DNA from: Rhodobacterales bacterium
GTDB taxonomy: Bacteria > Pseudomonadota > Alphaproteobacteria > Rhodobacterales > Rhodobacteraceae
DNA: 64,000 bases
Direction of reading: 5' to 3'
Assembly (NCBI GenBank): GCA_002747035.1
Contig: PDRZ01000017.1
Coordinates: 124,001-188,000 of the forward strand
In this document: positions 9,957 to 18,561 of the stretch, piece by piece
Position numbering within the stretch: position 1 is the stretch's first letter
How the letters are laid out: every line of letters begins with the position of its first letter
Notes under the pieces: generated by a model
The model's database searches: none
Told to the model about the DNA's origin: nothing
What the model saw: only the letters and a program-made list of their open reading frames with translations
Position numbers and translations under genes: made by a program

Positions 9957-10401
9957 ACTTTTCGCCTATACCGACGGGGCCTGTTCGGGCAATCCCGGCC
10001 CTGGGGGCTGGGGCGTATTGTTGCGCGCCAGCGAAGGTGCGCGGGTGTTGAAAGAGCGGGAATTGAAGGGTGGCGAGGCAGAGACCACCAACAACCGCAT
10101 GGAGTTGCTGGCGGCGATCAACGCGCTGGAAACGCTTGAGAAACCTTCAAAAATCACGGTCGTGACCGACAGCGCCTATGTCAAGAACGGGGTCACAGCG
10201 TGGATTTTCGGGTGGAAGCGGAACGGGTGGAGAACCTCGGCCAAAAAGCCCGTAAAGAACGTGGACCTGTGGCAGCGGCTGGACGCGGCGCAGGAGCGCC
10301 ATGATGTGACCTGGGAATGGGTCAAGGGCCATGCGGGGCATCCCGAAAACGAAAAGGCGGACGAATTGGCCCGGGCGGGGATGGCACCGTTCAAACCGTG
10401 A
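9949..10401 (+). CDS. rnhA: Ribonuclease HI
   Basis: Degrades the RNA strand of RNA-DNA hybrids. All four acidic active-site positions are present: [38 protein letters not shown] and [11 protein letters not shown]. The length of 150 aa is typical. The start is within the end of the methyltransferase gene, and its TGA overlaps a GTG that may start a 39-aa membrane protein. Confidence 0.96.
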   Translation: MAELFAYTDGACSGNPGPGGWGVLLRASEGARVLKERELKGGEAETTNNRMELLAAINALETLEKPSKITVVTDSAYVKNGVTAWIFGWKRNGWRTSAKKPVKNVDLWQRLDAAQERHDVTWEWVKGHAGHPENEKADELARAGMAPFKP

Positions 10402-10517
10402 GTGTTGCGGTTCTGTTGGCCATCGTGGGGTTTGCATTTGCCGCTTGTCTTACGGTCGGCCGGTCGGCGCTGGGGTGGTGGTGGCGCTTGTATCGCTTAC
10501 GTCCGCCGCAGCGGTGA
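10398..10517 (+). CDS. Candidate 39-aa single-pass membrane protein
   Basis: A GTG overlapping the rnhA stop (GTGA) opens a 39-codon frame whose product starts [20 protein letters not shown], one clear transmembrane helix, followed by a Trp/Arg-rich tail ([13 protein letters not shown]) that would sit on the cytoplasmic side. The coupling and the helix-plus-basic-tail design favour a real small protein. No family is recognised. Confidence 0.45.
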   Translation: MSVAVLLAIVGFAFAACLTVGRSALGWWWRLYRLRPPQR

Positions 10518-10531
10518 AGCCTTGATGCGGG

Positions 10532-10628
10532 GCGGGTGCGCGGCTGTGTGCAACGCACACAGCCGCGCACCCGCCGGGCCCAACCGGCGAGGATCGCGCT
10601 TTGGCGCGACCGCAGTGGGCGGGAGCCT
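10532..10628 (+). repeat. Element D, copy 1: long variable stem plus conserved core
   Basis: A perfect 20-bp stem (10532-10551 with 10555-10574, loop AAC) is followed by the core CGGGCCCAACCGGCGAGG and a second hairpin TCGCGC-TTTG-GCGCGA (10594-10609), then CCGCAGTGGGCGGGAG. The copy at 45130-45235 has the same core but an unrelated 20-bp stem and a compensated second hairpin. It lies between rnhA and the convergent GlsB-type gene, so it might act as a transcript end. Confidence 0.7.
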
Positions 10629-10635
10629 TCCTTAT

Positions 10636-10872
10636 TTATTTCGCGAAACAGGTCTGCCAGAGCCAGATCAGAACCAGTGCGCCGAGGATCGCCCCGAGGA
10701 AGCCCGCAGCCCAGCCCAGCACGGAAAGCAGCACGCGCAGGACTAACCCGCCGACCAGCGCGCCACCGATGCCGATGGAGATGGTGGTGATGATATTCGC
10801 TTCGATCTTCATCAGCCGGGTGGCGATGAAACCAGCGGCGGTACCGACGATGATAAGCCACAGAACGGCCAT
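10636..10872 (-). CDS. GlsB/YeaQ/YmgE family membrane protein
   Basis: Small (78 aa) stress-associated inner-membrane protein. Three hydrophobic segments fill the length, with the family pattern AGFIATRLMK near the N-terminus, GIGGALVGG in the middle and GAILGALVLIWLW near the end. The ATG at 10872 is preceded by AAAGGAG and is preferred over one seven codons upstream. Function in the family is poorly defined. It converges on rnhA. Confidence 0.85.
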   Translation of the reverse strand: MAVLWLIIVGTAAGFIATRLMKIEANIITTISIGIGGALVGGLVLRVLLSVLGWAAGFLGAILGALVLIWLWQTCFAK

Positions 10873-10939
10873 GGGGGGCTCCTTTATGTCCAACCGGATG
10901 TGTCCAACCGGGGTCGGGTTTGGGTTGCGGGGCGCAGGG

Positions 10940-11848
10940 TCAGGTCAGGCGCGTGCCCCTGGGCAGGGGCAGTCCGCGCAGGAAGTCCTCTGCATCTTGC
11001 GCGCCTTTACCCGGTTTTTGCAAGCGCAGCAGTTGGACCGCCCCGGTGCCACAGGCGAAAGTGGCGGTGTCGGTGAGGGCTTCGCCGGGCGCACCCTGAC
11101 CTTCGACCAGACGCGAGGCGAGCAGTTTCAGCCGCTCTCCTTCATAGGTGCACCATGCGCCGGGAAAGGGGGACAGGCCGCGGATCTGGCGGTCGATCTC
11201 CTCGGCCGGGCGGGTCCAGTCGATGCGGGCCTCGGCCTTGTCGATCTTGTGTGCATAGGTCACGCCATCTTCGGGTTGCGGCGTGGCGGTGAGCCTGTCG
11301 AGCTGGTTGAGGGTTTCAACGATCAATCCCGCCCCCAAGAGCGACAGGCGGTCATGGAGCTGGGCGGTGGTTTCCTCGGCTCCGATCGCGGTTTCGCGGC
11401 GCATCAGAACGGGACCGGTGTCGAGCCCCGCCTCCATTTGCATGATACAGATGCCGGTTTCGCGATCCCCGGCCATGATCGCGCGATGAATGGGGGCCGC
11501 CCCGCGCCAGCGCGGCAGGAGCGAGGCGTGGATGTTGAGGCAACCCCTGCGCGGCGCATCAAGGATCGGTTGGGGCAGCAACAGCCCATAGGCCACGACC
11601 ACGGCGGCGTCGGCGTTGAGGGCGGCAAAGGCCTCCTGCCCCTCGGCGGATTTGAGCGAGGCGGGGTGGCGCACGGTCAAGCCCAGCTCAAGCGCGCGCC
11701 TGTGAACCGGCGTCGGGCGGTCCTTTTTGCCGCGACCTGCGGGGCGGGGCGGCTGGCAATAGACCGCCGCGATGTCGTGGCCCGCATCCTTCAGGGCGTC
11801 AAGAACGGGGACCGAGAAATCAGGAGTGCCCATGAAGACAAGTCGCAT
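10940..11848 (-). CDS. fmt: Methionyl-tRNA formyltransferase
   Basis: Formylates initiator Met-tRNA. The N-terminal [15 protein letters not shown] and the catalytic loop [18 protein letters not shown] are diagnostic, and a C-terminal tRNA-binding domain follows residue 205. The ATG at 11848 with AAGGATC upstream gives 302 aa. It lies downstream of two deformylase genes in the same direction, so formylation and deformylation of initiator Met are encoded together, with a 122-bp spacer between. Confidence 0.95.
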   Translation of the reverse strand: MRLVFMGTPDFSVPVLDALKDAGHDIAAVYCQPPRPAGRGKKDRPTPVHRRALELGLTVRHPASLKSAEGQEAFAALNADAAVVVAYGLLLPQPILDAPRRGCLNIHASLLPRWRGAAPIHRAIMAGDRETGICIMQMEAGLDTGPVLMRRETAIGAEETTAQLHDRLSLLGAGLIVETLNQLDRLTATPQPEDGVTYAHKIDKAEARIDWTRPAEEIDRQIRGLSPFPGAWCTYEGERLKLLASRLVEGQGAPGEALTDTATFACGTGAVQLLRLQKPGKGAQDAEDFLRGLPLPRGTRLT

Positions 11849-11970
11849 CAGCTTTGATCCTTTGTTCTGTGGGGCGAGCGCGGGGCCGGGGGCCAGCCTG
11901 TGAGGGTCAAAATCCAGGAGTTTCAAACCGGCATCCCCGGATATTTGGGGTCAAAGGAAGGGCACCGGGG

Positions 11971-12465
11971 TTATTTTAGTTTGCGCGCCCGTTTGATCAG
12001 CATATCGCGTTTGAGTTTCGACAGGTTGTCAAAATACATCTTGCCGTTCAGGTGGTCGATCTGGTGCTGAACCGAGGTCGCCCAAAGGCCGACAAAATCG
12101 CGCCGGTCCCAGATGCCGTTTTCATCGAGGAAACGCACGGTCACCGCGCGCGGGCGCGTGATTCTGGCCGAGACGCCGGGCAGGTTCGGGCTTGCCTCTT
12201 CATGGTCGCGCGGCTCGATCGAGGTGTGCAGAATCTCGGGGTTGGCCATACGGATGGGTTTGCCGCGTTCAGTGCTGGCATCCACCACGGCCAGCGCCAG
12301 AGGCACGCCGATCTGGGGCGCGGCGAGGCCGACGCCGGGCATGGCCTCCATCGTGTCAATCATGTCGGTCCAGATCGCACGGATGTCATCAGTGATTTCA
12401 TCCACCGGCGTGGCCGGGATGCGCAGGCGTTTATCCGGCCAAGGGATACAGGCGCGCGCGGTCAT
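11971..12465 (-). CDS. Peptide deformylase-like protein, active site degenerate
   Basis: A 164-aa paralogue of deformylase whose start overlaps the true def stop (ATGA). Motif I (GVGLAAPQIG) is kept. Motif II, EGCLS in active enzymes, is here EEASPNLPG with no metal-binding Cys. Motif III, HExDH, is here QHQIDHLNG, so the catalytic Glu is Gln while both His and the Asp remain. It is therefore unlikely to deformylate peptides. Conservation of the rest of the fold suggests a retained binding or regulatory role; this is inference. Confidence 0.85.
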   Translation of the reverse strand: MTARACIPWPDKRLRIPATPVDEITDDIRAIWTDMIDTMEAMPGVGLAAPQIGVPLALAVVDASTERGKPIRMANPEILHTSIEPRDHEEASPNLPGVSARITRPRAVTVRFLDENGIWDRRDFVGLWATSVQHQIDHLNGKMYFDNLSKLKRDMLIKRARKLK

Positions 12466-12980
12466 GCCCGGGCCATTTCCCGTTTCAGCTTTTGCATCTT
12501 GCGGGTGATCATCTGGCGTTTCATGGTGCCAAGATAGTCAATGAAGAGCTTGCCGTTCAGGTGGTCGATTTCATGTTGCACACAGGTGGCCCAGAGCCCG
12601 TCGAAGGTTTCGCCCTGTTCCTTGCCGTCCCGGTCGATCCATCTGACATCGACCACTTTTGGCCGGGTCACTTCGGCATATTGCTCGGGAATGGACAGGC
12701 AGCCTTCTTCATAGGTGTTCTGTTCATCCGAGGCGGCGATGATTTCGGGGTTGAACATGACCAGAGGCCGGGGGGCTTCGCCCTCTTCCTTGACGCAGTC
12801 CAGCACGATCAGCCGGTCCAGCACACCAATCTGCGGCGCGGCCAGCCCGATGCCCGGCGCGTCATACATGGTTTCCAGCATATCATCGGCCAGCTTGCGC
12901 AGGTCATCAGAAAGATCGGCGACAGGGGCACAGGCCTTTTTCAGGCGCGGGTCGGGGTGGATCAGGATCGGTCGTTTCAT
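12462..12980 (-). CDS. def: Peptide deformylase
   Basis: Removes the formyl group from new proteins. All three motifs are intact: GIGLAAPQIG, EGCLSIP (metal-binding Cys) and QHEIDHLNG (two His ligands and the catalytic Glu). The start MKRPILIHPDPRL at 12980 gives 172 aa, the family length. It is the first gene of a leftward unit with the degenerate paralogue and then fmt. Confidence 0.96.
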   Translation of the reverse strand: MKRPILIHPDPRLKKACAPVADLSDDLRKLADDMLETMYDAPGIGLAAPQIGVLDRLIVLDCVKEEGEAPRPLVMFNPEIIAASDEQNTYEEGCLSIPEQYAEVTRPKVVDVRWIDRDGKEQGETFDGLWATCVQHEIDHLNGKLFIDYLGTMKRQMITRKMQKLKREMARA

Positions 12981-13257
12981 GGCTCTTGATTTAGGGCAAG
13001 AGCGGGGCGACTTCAATGTCAGGCCCGGTTGGGGCGGGACGGTTTTCCATCCGGGGCGGATCAGGGTGGTCGTGTTTGGGGAAATTATCCCGGCACGACG
13101 GGATTCCCGGATATAATTTCTGTTTTTTGCGCGGTATGCAGAAACCGGTTTCGCTCTCGATCGTTTTCATGAAAAACTGTCCCGAAAAATCGGCATCAAT
13201 TGTCGCTTTCGATGAAATGAGACTATCGTGCGAACCGGCAGGGTCAAGGAGATGGAC

Positions 13258-14427
13258 ATGAATTTTGACGATGTAATCGAGCGTCGTGGCACCCATTCGG
13301 TGAAATGGGACATGATGGAGAAGATCTATGGCGTTTCCCGGGAAGACGGGATTGCCATGTGGGTGGCGGATATGGATTTCCGCCCGCCCCAGTGCATTGC
13401 CGATGCGCTGGCCAGGATGGCGGAAACCGGGATTTACGGTTATTACGGCGACGATAGCGGCTATCTGAACGCGATCTGCTGGTGGATGGAAAATCGCCAT
13501 GGCTGGACTGTGGAGCCGGGCGCGATTTTCACCACGCATGGGTTGGTCAACGGCACCGCGATGTGTGTGGATACCTTTACCGAACCCGGGGACGGGGTGG
13601 TGTTGTTCACCCCTGTCTACCACGCCTTTGCCAAGGTGATCAAAGCCAACAACCGCCGCGTGGTGGAATGTCCTCTGGTGAATGACAATGGTCGCTACGA
13701 AATGGATTTTGACGCCTATGACGCGATGATGGACGGGAGCGAACGCATGGTGATCCTGTGTTCCCCCCACAACCCCGGCGGGCGGGTCTGGACGCGAGAC
13801 GAGCTTGAACAAGTGGCGGCGTTTGCCACGCGCCACGACCTGATCCTTGTGTCCGACGAAATCCACCATGATTTGGTATTTGGCGGTGCCAGGCATACCC
13901 CCATGGCGTTGATTGAAGGGATCGAGGAGCGGCTGGTGATGATGAGCGCGACCACGAAGACCTTTAACATCGCGGGGGGACATCTGGGTAACGTGATCAT
14001 CCCCGACCCGGCCTTGCGGGCGCGGTTCGACGCGCGGATGCAGGGGTTGGGTATGTCGCCCAATTCGTTCGGGTTGTTCATGGCGGAAGCGGCCTATTCG
14101 CCGGAAGGTGCGGAATGGGTGGACGCGGTCGTGGCCTATATTGATGGCAACCGGAAGCTGTTTGACGAAGGCATCAACGCCATTCCGGGGCTGGCGTCGA
14201 TGGCATTGCAATCGACCTATCTGGCCTGGGTGGATTTCAGCGGTACGGGCATGGAGATGGCAGAGTTCACCCGGCGGGTGGAGAAGGTGGCGAAGATCGC
14301 GGTCAACCATGGGCCGACCTTCGGCGCGGGGGGGGAGAGCTTCCTGCGGTTCAACCTGGCGACGCCGCGCTCCGTGGTCGAACAGGCGGTGGCGCGGATG
14401 CAGGAGGCATTTGCCGATTTGCAGTAG
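13258..14427 (+). CDS. patB: MalY/PatB family PLP aminotransferase (cystathionine beta-lyase type)
   Basis: Fold-type I PLP enzyme of 389 aa, likely a C-S beta-lyase. The N-terminal FDDVIERRGTHSVKWD and MWVADMDFRPP are hallmarks of the PatB/MalY group. NPHNPGGRVW-type sequence (SPHNPGGRVW), the PLP-phenol Asp in VSDEIHHDLVF and the Schiff-base Lys in SATTKTFNIAGG are present. AAGGAG ends seven bases before the ATG at 13258. It is divergent from def and monocistronic; an imperfect element D-like hairpin follows. Confidence 0.88.
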   Translation: MNFDDVIERRGTHSVKWDMMEKIYGVSREDGIAMWVADMDFRPPQCIADALARMAETGIYGYYGDDSGYLNAICWWMENRHGWTVEPGAIFTTHGLVNGTAMCVDTFTEPGDGVVLFTPVYHAFAKVIKANNRRVVECPLVNDNGRYEMDFDAYDAMMDGSERMVILCSPHNPGGRVWTRDELEQVAAFATRHDLILVSDEIHHDLVFGGARHTPMALIEGIEERLVMMSATTKTFNIAGGHLGNVIIPDPALRARFDARMQGLGMSPNSFGLFMAEAAYSPEGAEWVDAVVAYIDGNRKLFDEGINAIPGLASMALQSTYLAWVDFSGTGMEMAEFTRRVEKVAKIAVNHGPTFGAGGESFLRFNLATPRSVVEQAVARMQEAFADLQ

Positions 14428-14451
14428 CCGGTGATCCAACGGTGATCCAAA

Positions 14452-14520
14452 TGAGTGCCCCCAAGGGGGGGCACGCAGGTTTTGCGCCGCGCTTGCGCGC
14501 GTCGCGGTGGGCGCAGGTGG
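14452..14520 (+). repeat. Diverged element D-like hairpin pair
   Basis: After the PatB gene, GTGCCCCC and GGGGGGCAC form a tight hairpin followed by GCGCTTGCGC and GCGGTGGGCG. The order, a stem, then a GCGC hairpin, then a G-rich GTGGGCG tail, matches element D at 10532-10628, but the linking core is not conserved. It may be the transcript end of the upstream gene. Confidence 0.35.
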
Positions 14521-14610
14521 CAAGGTCAGGGTGTGACATGCAACCCGGACCACCAAGGGACACCGCCATGGGCCGAGATTAAAAAGATCGTTCCGTTTGG
14601 GGGGTAAGTG

Positions 14611-14973
14611 TCAGCCAACTGCGCTTTGACGGGTGATGCTGGCGACCGGGGCGTCCTCTTCCCGGACAAAATCCAAGGGCGCGCTGTCCAGTGCCGGGGT
14701 GGCGCGTTTGAAATCATAGCGCATTTCGTCGCCTTCGCGGTCCGAGGCGATGACGAGGCATTGCATCTTGTGACGCGCGCCGTCGTAAAGATCGACGAGG
14801 CCACGCAGATAGGGCGCGTTGCCCGCATCCAGCGCAAAGCCGCCTTCCCAGAGTTTCAATACCGGAAAGATGTCATCCCCCACACGGATGCGCAGGCGAT
14901 TGGACCGGCGAAGAGCCTGTTTTCGGGCGGCTTCCAGCGCCTCCCTCAATTCTTTGGGCAGGTAATCCTGCAT
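14611..14973 (-). CDS. Conserved hypothetical protein
   Basis: A 120-aa soluble protein beginning MQDYLPKELREALEAARKQ, with a basic helical N-terminus, a central FPVLKLWEGGFAL and YLRGLVDLYDG stretch and an acidic end. No signal peptide, membrane segment or catalytic motif is seen. GGGAGG lies seven bases upstream of the ATG at 14973, so that start is preferred over the longer frame to 15117. I do not recognise a characterised family; similar proteins seem common in Rhodobacterales. Confidence 0.75.
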   Translation of the reverse strand: MQDYLPKELREALEAARKQALRRSNRLRIRVGDDIFPVLKLWEGGFALDAGNAPYLRGLVDLYDGARHKMQCLVIASDREGDEMRYDFKRATPALDSAPLDFVREEDAPVASITRQSAVG

Positions 14974-15061
14974 CGTCCATCCTCCCAGTGGCGTGCAGCC
15001 CCAGAGTGCCACAGGCATCGTGAAATACAAGGGAGACCCCGGAAAAATGGGCGAGAAACCC

Positions 15062-15178
15062 CAAAGCGTCCTGCCAAAACCCTGACTCACGGGGTGTTGG
15101 CAGGACGCGCGAAACACATAAATGTTGCGCGGCCTTCGCCTTTTTCCCTGTCTCAGGTTAAAGGTCGAACGCTTTAGG
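15062..15178 (-). repeat. Element A, copy 1 (reverse orientation)
   Basis: About 117 bp, read on the minus strand as CTAAAGCGTTCGACC ... GCAGGACGCTTTGG. It matches copies at 44988-45104 and 53378-53494 along its whole length, including the shared CCTTTAACCTGAGACA block and a hairpin built on GCGTCCTGCCAA. Its left end overlaps the last codon position of cobM: the TAA stop of cobM (15174-15176) is the TAA of the element terminus. Confidence 0.8.
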
Positions 15179-15965
15179 TGTTGTGGTCTTCGACCAGATC
15201 CACCCCAAGGACGGGACGCAAAACATGGGGAATTTCAGGATCATAGAGCGCCGAATCGCGGAAATCGCGCGCCTCTGAAAGCGCGGGACCCAGAAGGATC
15301 AGTGCGGTGCGGGTGATTTTCCCGGCCCTCACCTTCTTGCGGATATCCGCCAGCGTGCCGCGAATGATCATCTGGTCGGGCCAGCCAACGCGATAGGCCA
15401 CGACCACGGGACAATCGGACCCGTAATGCGGGGTCAGCTGGCGTTCGATTTCGCGCATGTTGCGCACGGCCAGGTGAATGGCCAGCGTCGCCCCGGTCCG
15501 GCCGAAGTTTTCCAGCGTTTCCCCGGCGGGCATCGAGGTGGATTGCATGGACATGCGGGTCAGCACGATGGACTGGGCAATTTCGGGGATGGTCAGTTCC
15601 TGACCAATCGCCGCCGCCGCGGCCGCATAGGCGGGCACCCCGGGGATGATTTCATAGTCGATCCCGTCCGCGCGCAGCCGCCGGATTTGTTCGGCAATCG
15701 CGCCGTAAAGCGAGGGGTCGCCGGAATGGACGCGGGCTACGTTCTGGCCGTTCTCATGGGCTTTGACGATCTCTGCATGGGTATCGTCCAGCGTCATGGG
15801 GGCGGTGTCCAAGACACGCGCATCCCTGGGCGCGCAGGCCACCACCTGTTCCGGCACCAGAGACCCGGCATAAAGACAGACCGGGCATTCCCCGATCACC
15901 CGCGCGGCCTTGAGTGTCAACAGTTCCGGGTCGCCCGGTCCGGCTCCGATAAAGAATACGGTCAT
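15174..15965 (-). CDS. cobM: Precorrin-4 C(11)-methyltransferase
   Basis: Adds the C-11 methyl group in corrin ring synthesis. The SAM-binding start FFIGAGPGDPELLTLKAARV, the loop RVHSGDPSLYGAIAEQ and the IPGVPAYAAAAAAIG block are typical of CobM/CbiF. At 263 aa it is full length. It overlaps the cbiG-cobJ stop by four bases and is the last gene of the leftward cob operon. Its stop codon is supplied by element A. Confidence 0.94.
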   Translation of the reverse strand: MTVFFIGAGPGDPELLTLKAARVIGECPVCLYAGSLVPEQVVACAPRDARVLDTAPMTLDDTHAEIVKAHENGQNVARVHSGDPSLYGAIAEQIRRLRADGIDYEIIPGVPAYAAAAAAIGQELTIPEIAQSIVLTRMSMQSTSMPAGETLENFGRTGATLAIHLAVRNMREIERQLTPHYGSDCPVVVAYRVGWPDQMIIRGTLADIRKKVRAGKITRTALILLGPALSEARDFRDSALYDPEIPHVLRPVLGVDLVEDHNT

Positions 15966-17818
15966 TGCATGTTCCCTGTTTTCATCTGAGCGGACATAGC
16001 CTCTGGTGCTTTCCCTTCGGCAAGATCGCCATCAATCTTGCGCGCATATCCGCGTGGCGTGAACATGCGCGGACCTTCGCCCAGTTGCGCAAGGCGCGAG
16101 TTGGACGACCCGATCAGCACAACAGTCAGCATATCCACTTCGTCTACTTCCAATTCATCCAGCCGGCGATAGCGCAGGTGTTCTTCCGGGCGACCCAGCG
16201 AACTGGCCAGCATGACGGGTGTGTCGGCGGGGCGGTGTTGCAATAGGATGTCGCGCGCTTCGGTCAGAAGGGTGCGGCGGGTTTTGGAAACCGGGTTGTA
16301 GAAGGCGATGACAAAATCACCCTCGGCTGCGGCCTTCAGGCGGCGCAGGATGTCGTCGCGCGGGGTCAGCAGGTCCGAGAGCGAGATGGTGCAGAAGTCA
16401 TGCCCCAGCGGAGCCCCGGCCCGCGCGGCGGCCCCTTGCAGGGCGGAAACACCGGGCGAGCACACAACCTCAACCCGGTGCGCGGCGTCGGAGACACCGT
16501 GTTCATCCACGCCCCGGTCGAGCAGTTCAAAGACCAGAGCGCCCATGGCATAAATGCCCGCATCCCCCGAACAGACCAGCGCGACGTTCTTGCCCCTGGC
16601 CGCCTGTTCAAGTGCGTAGCGACAGCGCGCCTCTTCTCCGCCCAGCGGGAAATCAGAGCGGTCTTTACCTGCGGCCAGGGGGCCAAGCAGGTCGATATAG
16701 AGGCCATACCCCACCAGTTCTTCGGCTTCGGCGACAAGACGGGACACTTCGGGCGTGCGCCACGCCGCCTGACCCGGGCCAATGCCGACGACCGACAGGC
16801 GACCGCGGGCGCGGCCCTTGAGGTCGGTGAGCGGCGCGTCGGCGCGGGTCAGGGCGCAGGTGCAGTTGGCGGTTTTTTGTTTCTCTACGGCCAGCGTGCC
16901 GCCGATGGCCAGCGCGGCGGCTTCGGACACGCCGTGGGTGCCGACCTCGGCGAAAACCACGTCAGAGGGGTTGGCGAGGTTGGGGGTCTGGGCGTCAAGC
17001 ACATCCGCCGGGAACAGCCGGAAGGGCACACCAAGGCGGCGGGCGACTTCGTTCATTGCCGGTTCGTCGGCCTTGAGGTCAATGGAGGCGACACAGGCGA
17101 TGGCGCCGGGGGCGATGTTGTGATCGGTCAGGGTTTTCCGGACCAGGGTCCACATTTCCTCCGGGTCCGCATCACGGGCACATCCCAGACCCAGGGCAAA
17201 GGTTTGCGGATGATAGACAAGCCGCTCTTCGCCCCCTTGCCGGGGCGTCTCGCTGGTCACCAGTTCGACCGCGCCGCCGGTGTCTTTGATATCAAAGATA
17301 TTGTTTCCGGTGATGGTGATACCCTTGCCCGACAGCAGCGCGGCCATGGCGGTTCTGGCATCTTGGGGATTGGCGAGGCGATACCCCAGCGGCGGTTCGT
17401 CCAGCGCGACGCCCATGGCCACATCCCCCGCGGTGGTCACGGCCGCGGTTGCGTCAAGCGCATCGGCAAGTTGGCTGGCCAGCCGGTTGGCACCGCGATG
17501 CCCGCCGAGCAGGGGCACCACGACGCCGCCGTCATCAGAGACCGAAACCACGGGCGGTTCGGTGGTTTTGTCCGACAGGATCGGGGCCACCGCGCGGATC
17601 AGGATGCCGCTGGCGCAGACCCCGATGATGGGTGTTCCGGCGGCAAAAAGGTCGCGGGCGTGGTCGAGCGCATTGGGGAAAAAGGCATCGGCCTTGTTCA
17701 CCCGGCCTTGGCGGCCATGAACAGCCGCGCCAAGGGTGGCGGCAATGCGGTGGGCCGTGGCTTCTCCCGAGCGGGAGAGAGCAAGGACAACGGGGGGAAT
17801 CGAGGGTGTCACAGCCAT
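15962..17818 (-). CDS. cobJ: CbiG/CobE - CobJ fusion (precorrin-3B C17-methyltransferase)
   Basis: A 618-aa two-part enzyme. Residues 1-130 resemble the CbiG N-terminal domain (GVCASGILIRAVAPIL, LLGGHRGANRLA), residues about 205-330 the CbiG C-terminal/CobE domain (LGLGCARDADPEEM), and residues about 340-618 are CobJ (SVVGIGPGQAAWRTPE, LVCSGDAGIYAMGAL, IAFYNPVSKTRR). CobJ performs ring contraction-linked C17 methylation. The fused CbiG/CobE part may help intermediates along. It overlaps cobI by ten bases. Confidence 0.9.
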   Translation of the reverse strand: MAVTPSIPPVVLALSRSGEATAHRIAATLGAAVHGRQGRVNKADAFFPNALDHARDLFAAGTPIIGVCASGILIRAVAPILSDKTTEPPVVSVSDDGGVVVPLLGGHRGANRLASQLADALDATAAVTTAGDVAMGVALDEPPLGYRLANPQDARTAMAALLSGKGITITGNNIFDIKDTGGAVELVTSETPRQGGEERLVYHPQTFALGLGCARDADPEEMWTLVRKTLTDHNIAPGAIACVASIDLKADEPAMNEVARRLGVPFRLFPADVLDAQTPNLANPSDVVFAEVGTHGVSEAAALAIGGTLAVEKQKTANCTCALTRADAPLTDLKGRARGRLSVVGIGPGQAAWRTPEVSRLVAEAEELVGYGLYIDLLGPLAAGKDRSDFPLGGEEARCRYALEQAARGKNVALVCSGDAGIYAMGALVFELLDRGVDEHGVSDAAHRVEVVCSPGVSALQGAAARAGAPLGHDFCTISLSDLLTPRDDILRRLKAAAEGDFVIAFYNPVSKTRRTLLTEARDILLQHRPADTPVMLASSLGRPEEHLRYRRLDELEVDEVDMLTVVLIGSSNSRLAQLGEGPRMFTPRGYARKIDGDLAEGKAPEAMSAQMKTGNMQ

Positions 17819-18561
17819 GGGTCGGCACCTTTGGTCAGGAGGATCATGGAAAAATAGGGGGCTTTTTCGGGGGCTTGCGCGAGGGGCAGGATTTGTTCTT
17901 CGGGCAGGCTGGCGCGTTCCACATAGGTGGCCTGATCCGTCAGGCCAAGCGAGTCGATCACGCTGCGGATTTTGGACAGGTGGCGACCGACCTTCATGAT
18001 TGCCACGCTTTCCGCACCTTCGATGCGGGTGCGCAATTCAGCTTCGGGCAGGGGGCCGGGCAGGATTGTGACCCGTTCATTGCGCGCCGCCAGCGGTTTG
18101 CCTGCGCGCGCGGCACAGGTGGTGAGCGAGGTCACGCCGGGGATGATTTCGGTGTCATAGCTATCGGCCAGCCGTGCGAAGAGATACATGAACGAGCCGT
18201 AAAAGAACGGGTCGCCTTCGCAGAGCACCACGACGTTTTCGCCCTTGTCCAGAGCCGCCGCGATATGGGCGGCACCGGCGTCATAGGCGGCCTGAGCCGG
18301 GGCGCGCTCCGGGGTCATGGGGATCTCGATCAGAATCTCCTTGGCGTTGGTCGGGATCGCGTCGGCGGCGATGGAGCGGGCAAAGCTGTCCCCGCCCACC
18401 AGCGCGGGATAGGCAACGGTTGATGCGTTCGAAATCAGCCGATGCGCCCGCAGGGTCATCAGGTCGGGATCGCCGGGGCCGAGTCCGACGCCGAAGAGGG
18501 TGCCTTTGGCCGGGCTTGGCGGGGGGCGCGTGGGGTCGTTTTTCAGGGTGCCAGTGGTCAT
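17809..18561 (-). CDS. cobI: Precorrin-2 C(20)-methyltransferase
   Basis: First committed methylation of the corrin branch. GVGLGPGDPDLMTLRAHRL is the SAM-binding start, VLCEGDPFFYGSFMYLFARL and IIPGVTSLTTCAARAG follow as in CobI/CbiL. The ATG at 18561 overlaps the cobL stop (ATGA), giving 250 aa with a 30-residue Pro-rich N-terminal extension before the core. It is in the middle of the cob operon. Confidence 0.93.
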   Translation of the reverse strand: MTTGTLKNDPTRPPPSPAKGTLFGVGLGPGDPDLMTLRAHRLISNASTVAYPALVGGDSFARSIAADAIPTNAKEILIEIPMTPERAPAQAAYDAGAAHIAAALDKGENVVVLCEGDPFFYGSFMYLFARLADSYDTEIIPGVTSLTTCAARAGKPLAARNERVTILPGPLPEAELRTRIEGAESVAIMKVGRHLSKIRSVIDSLGLTDQATYVERASLPEEQILPLAQAPEKAPYFSMILLTKGADPWL

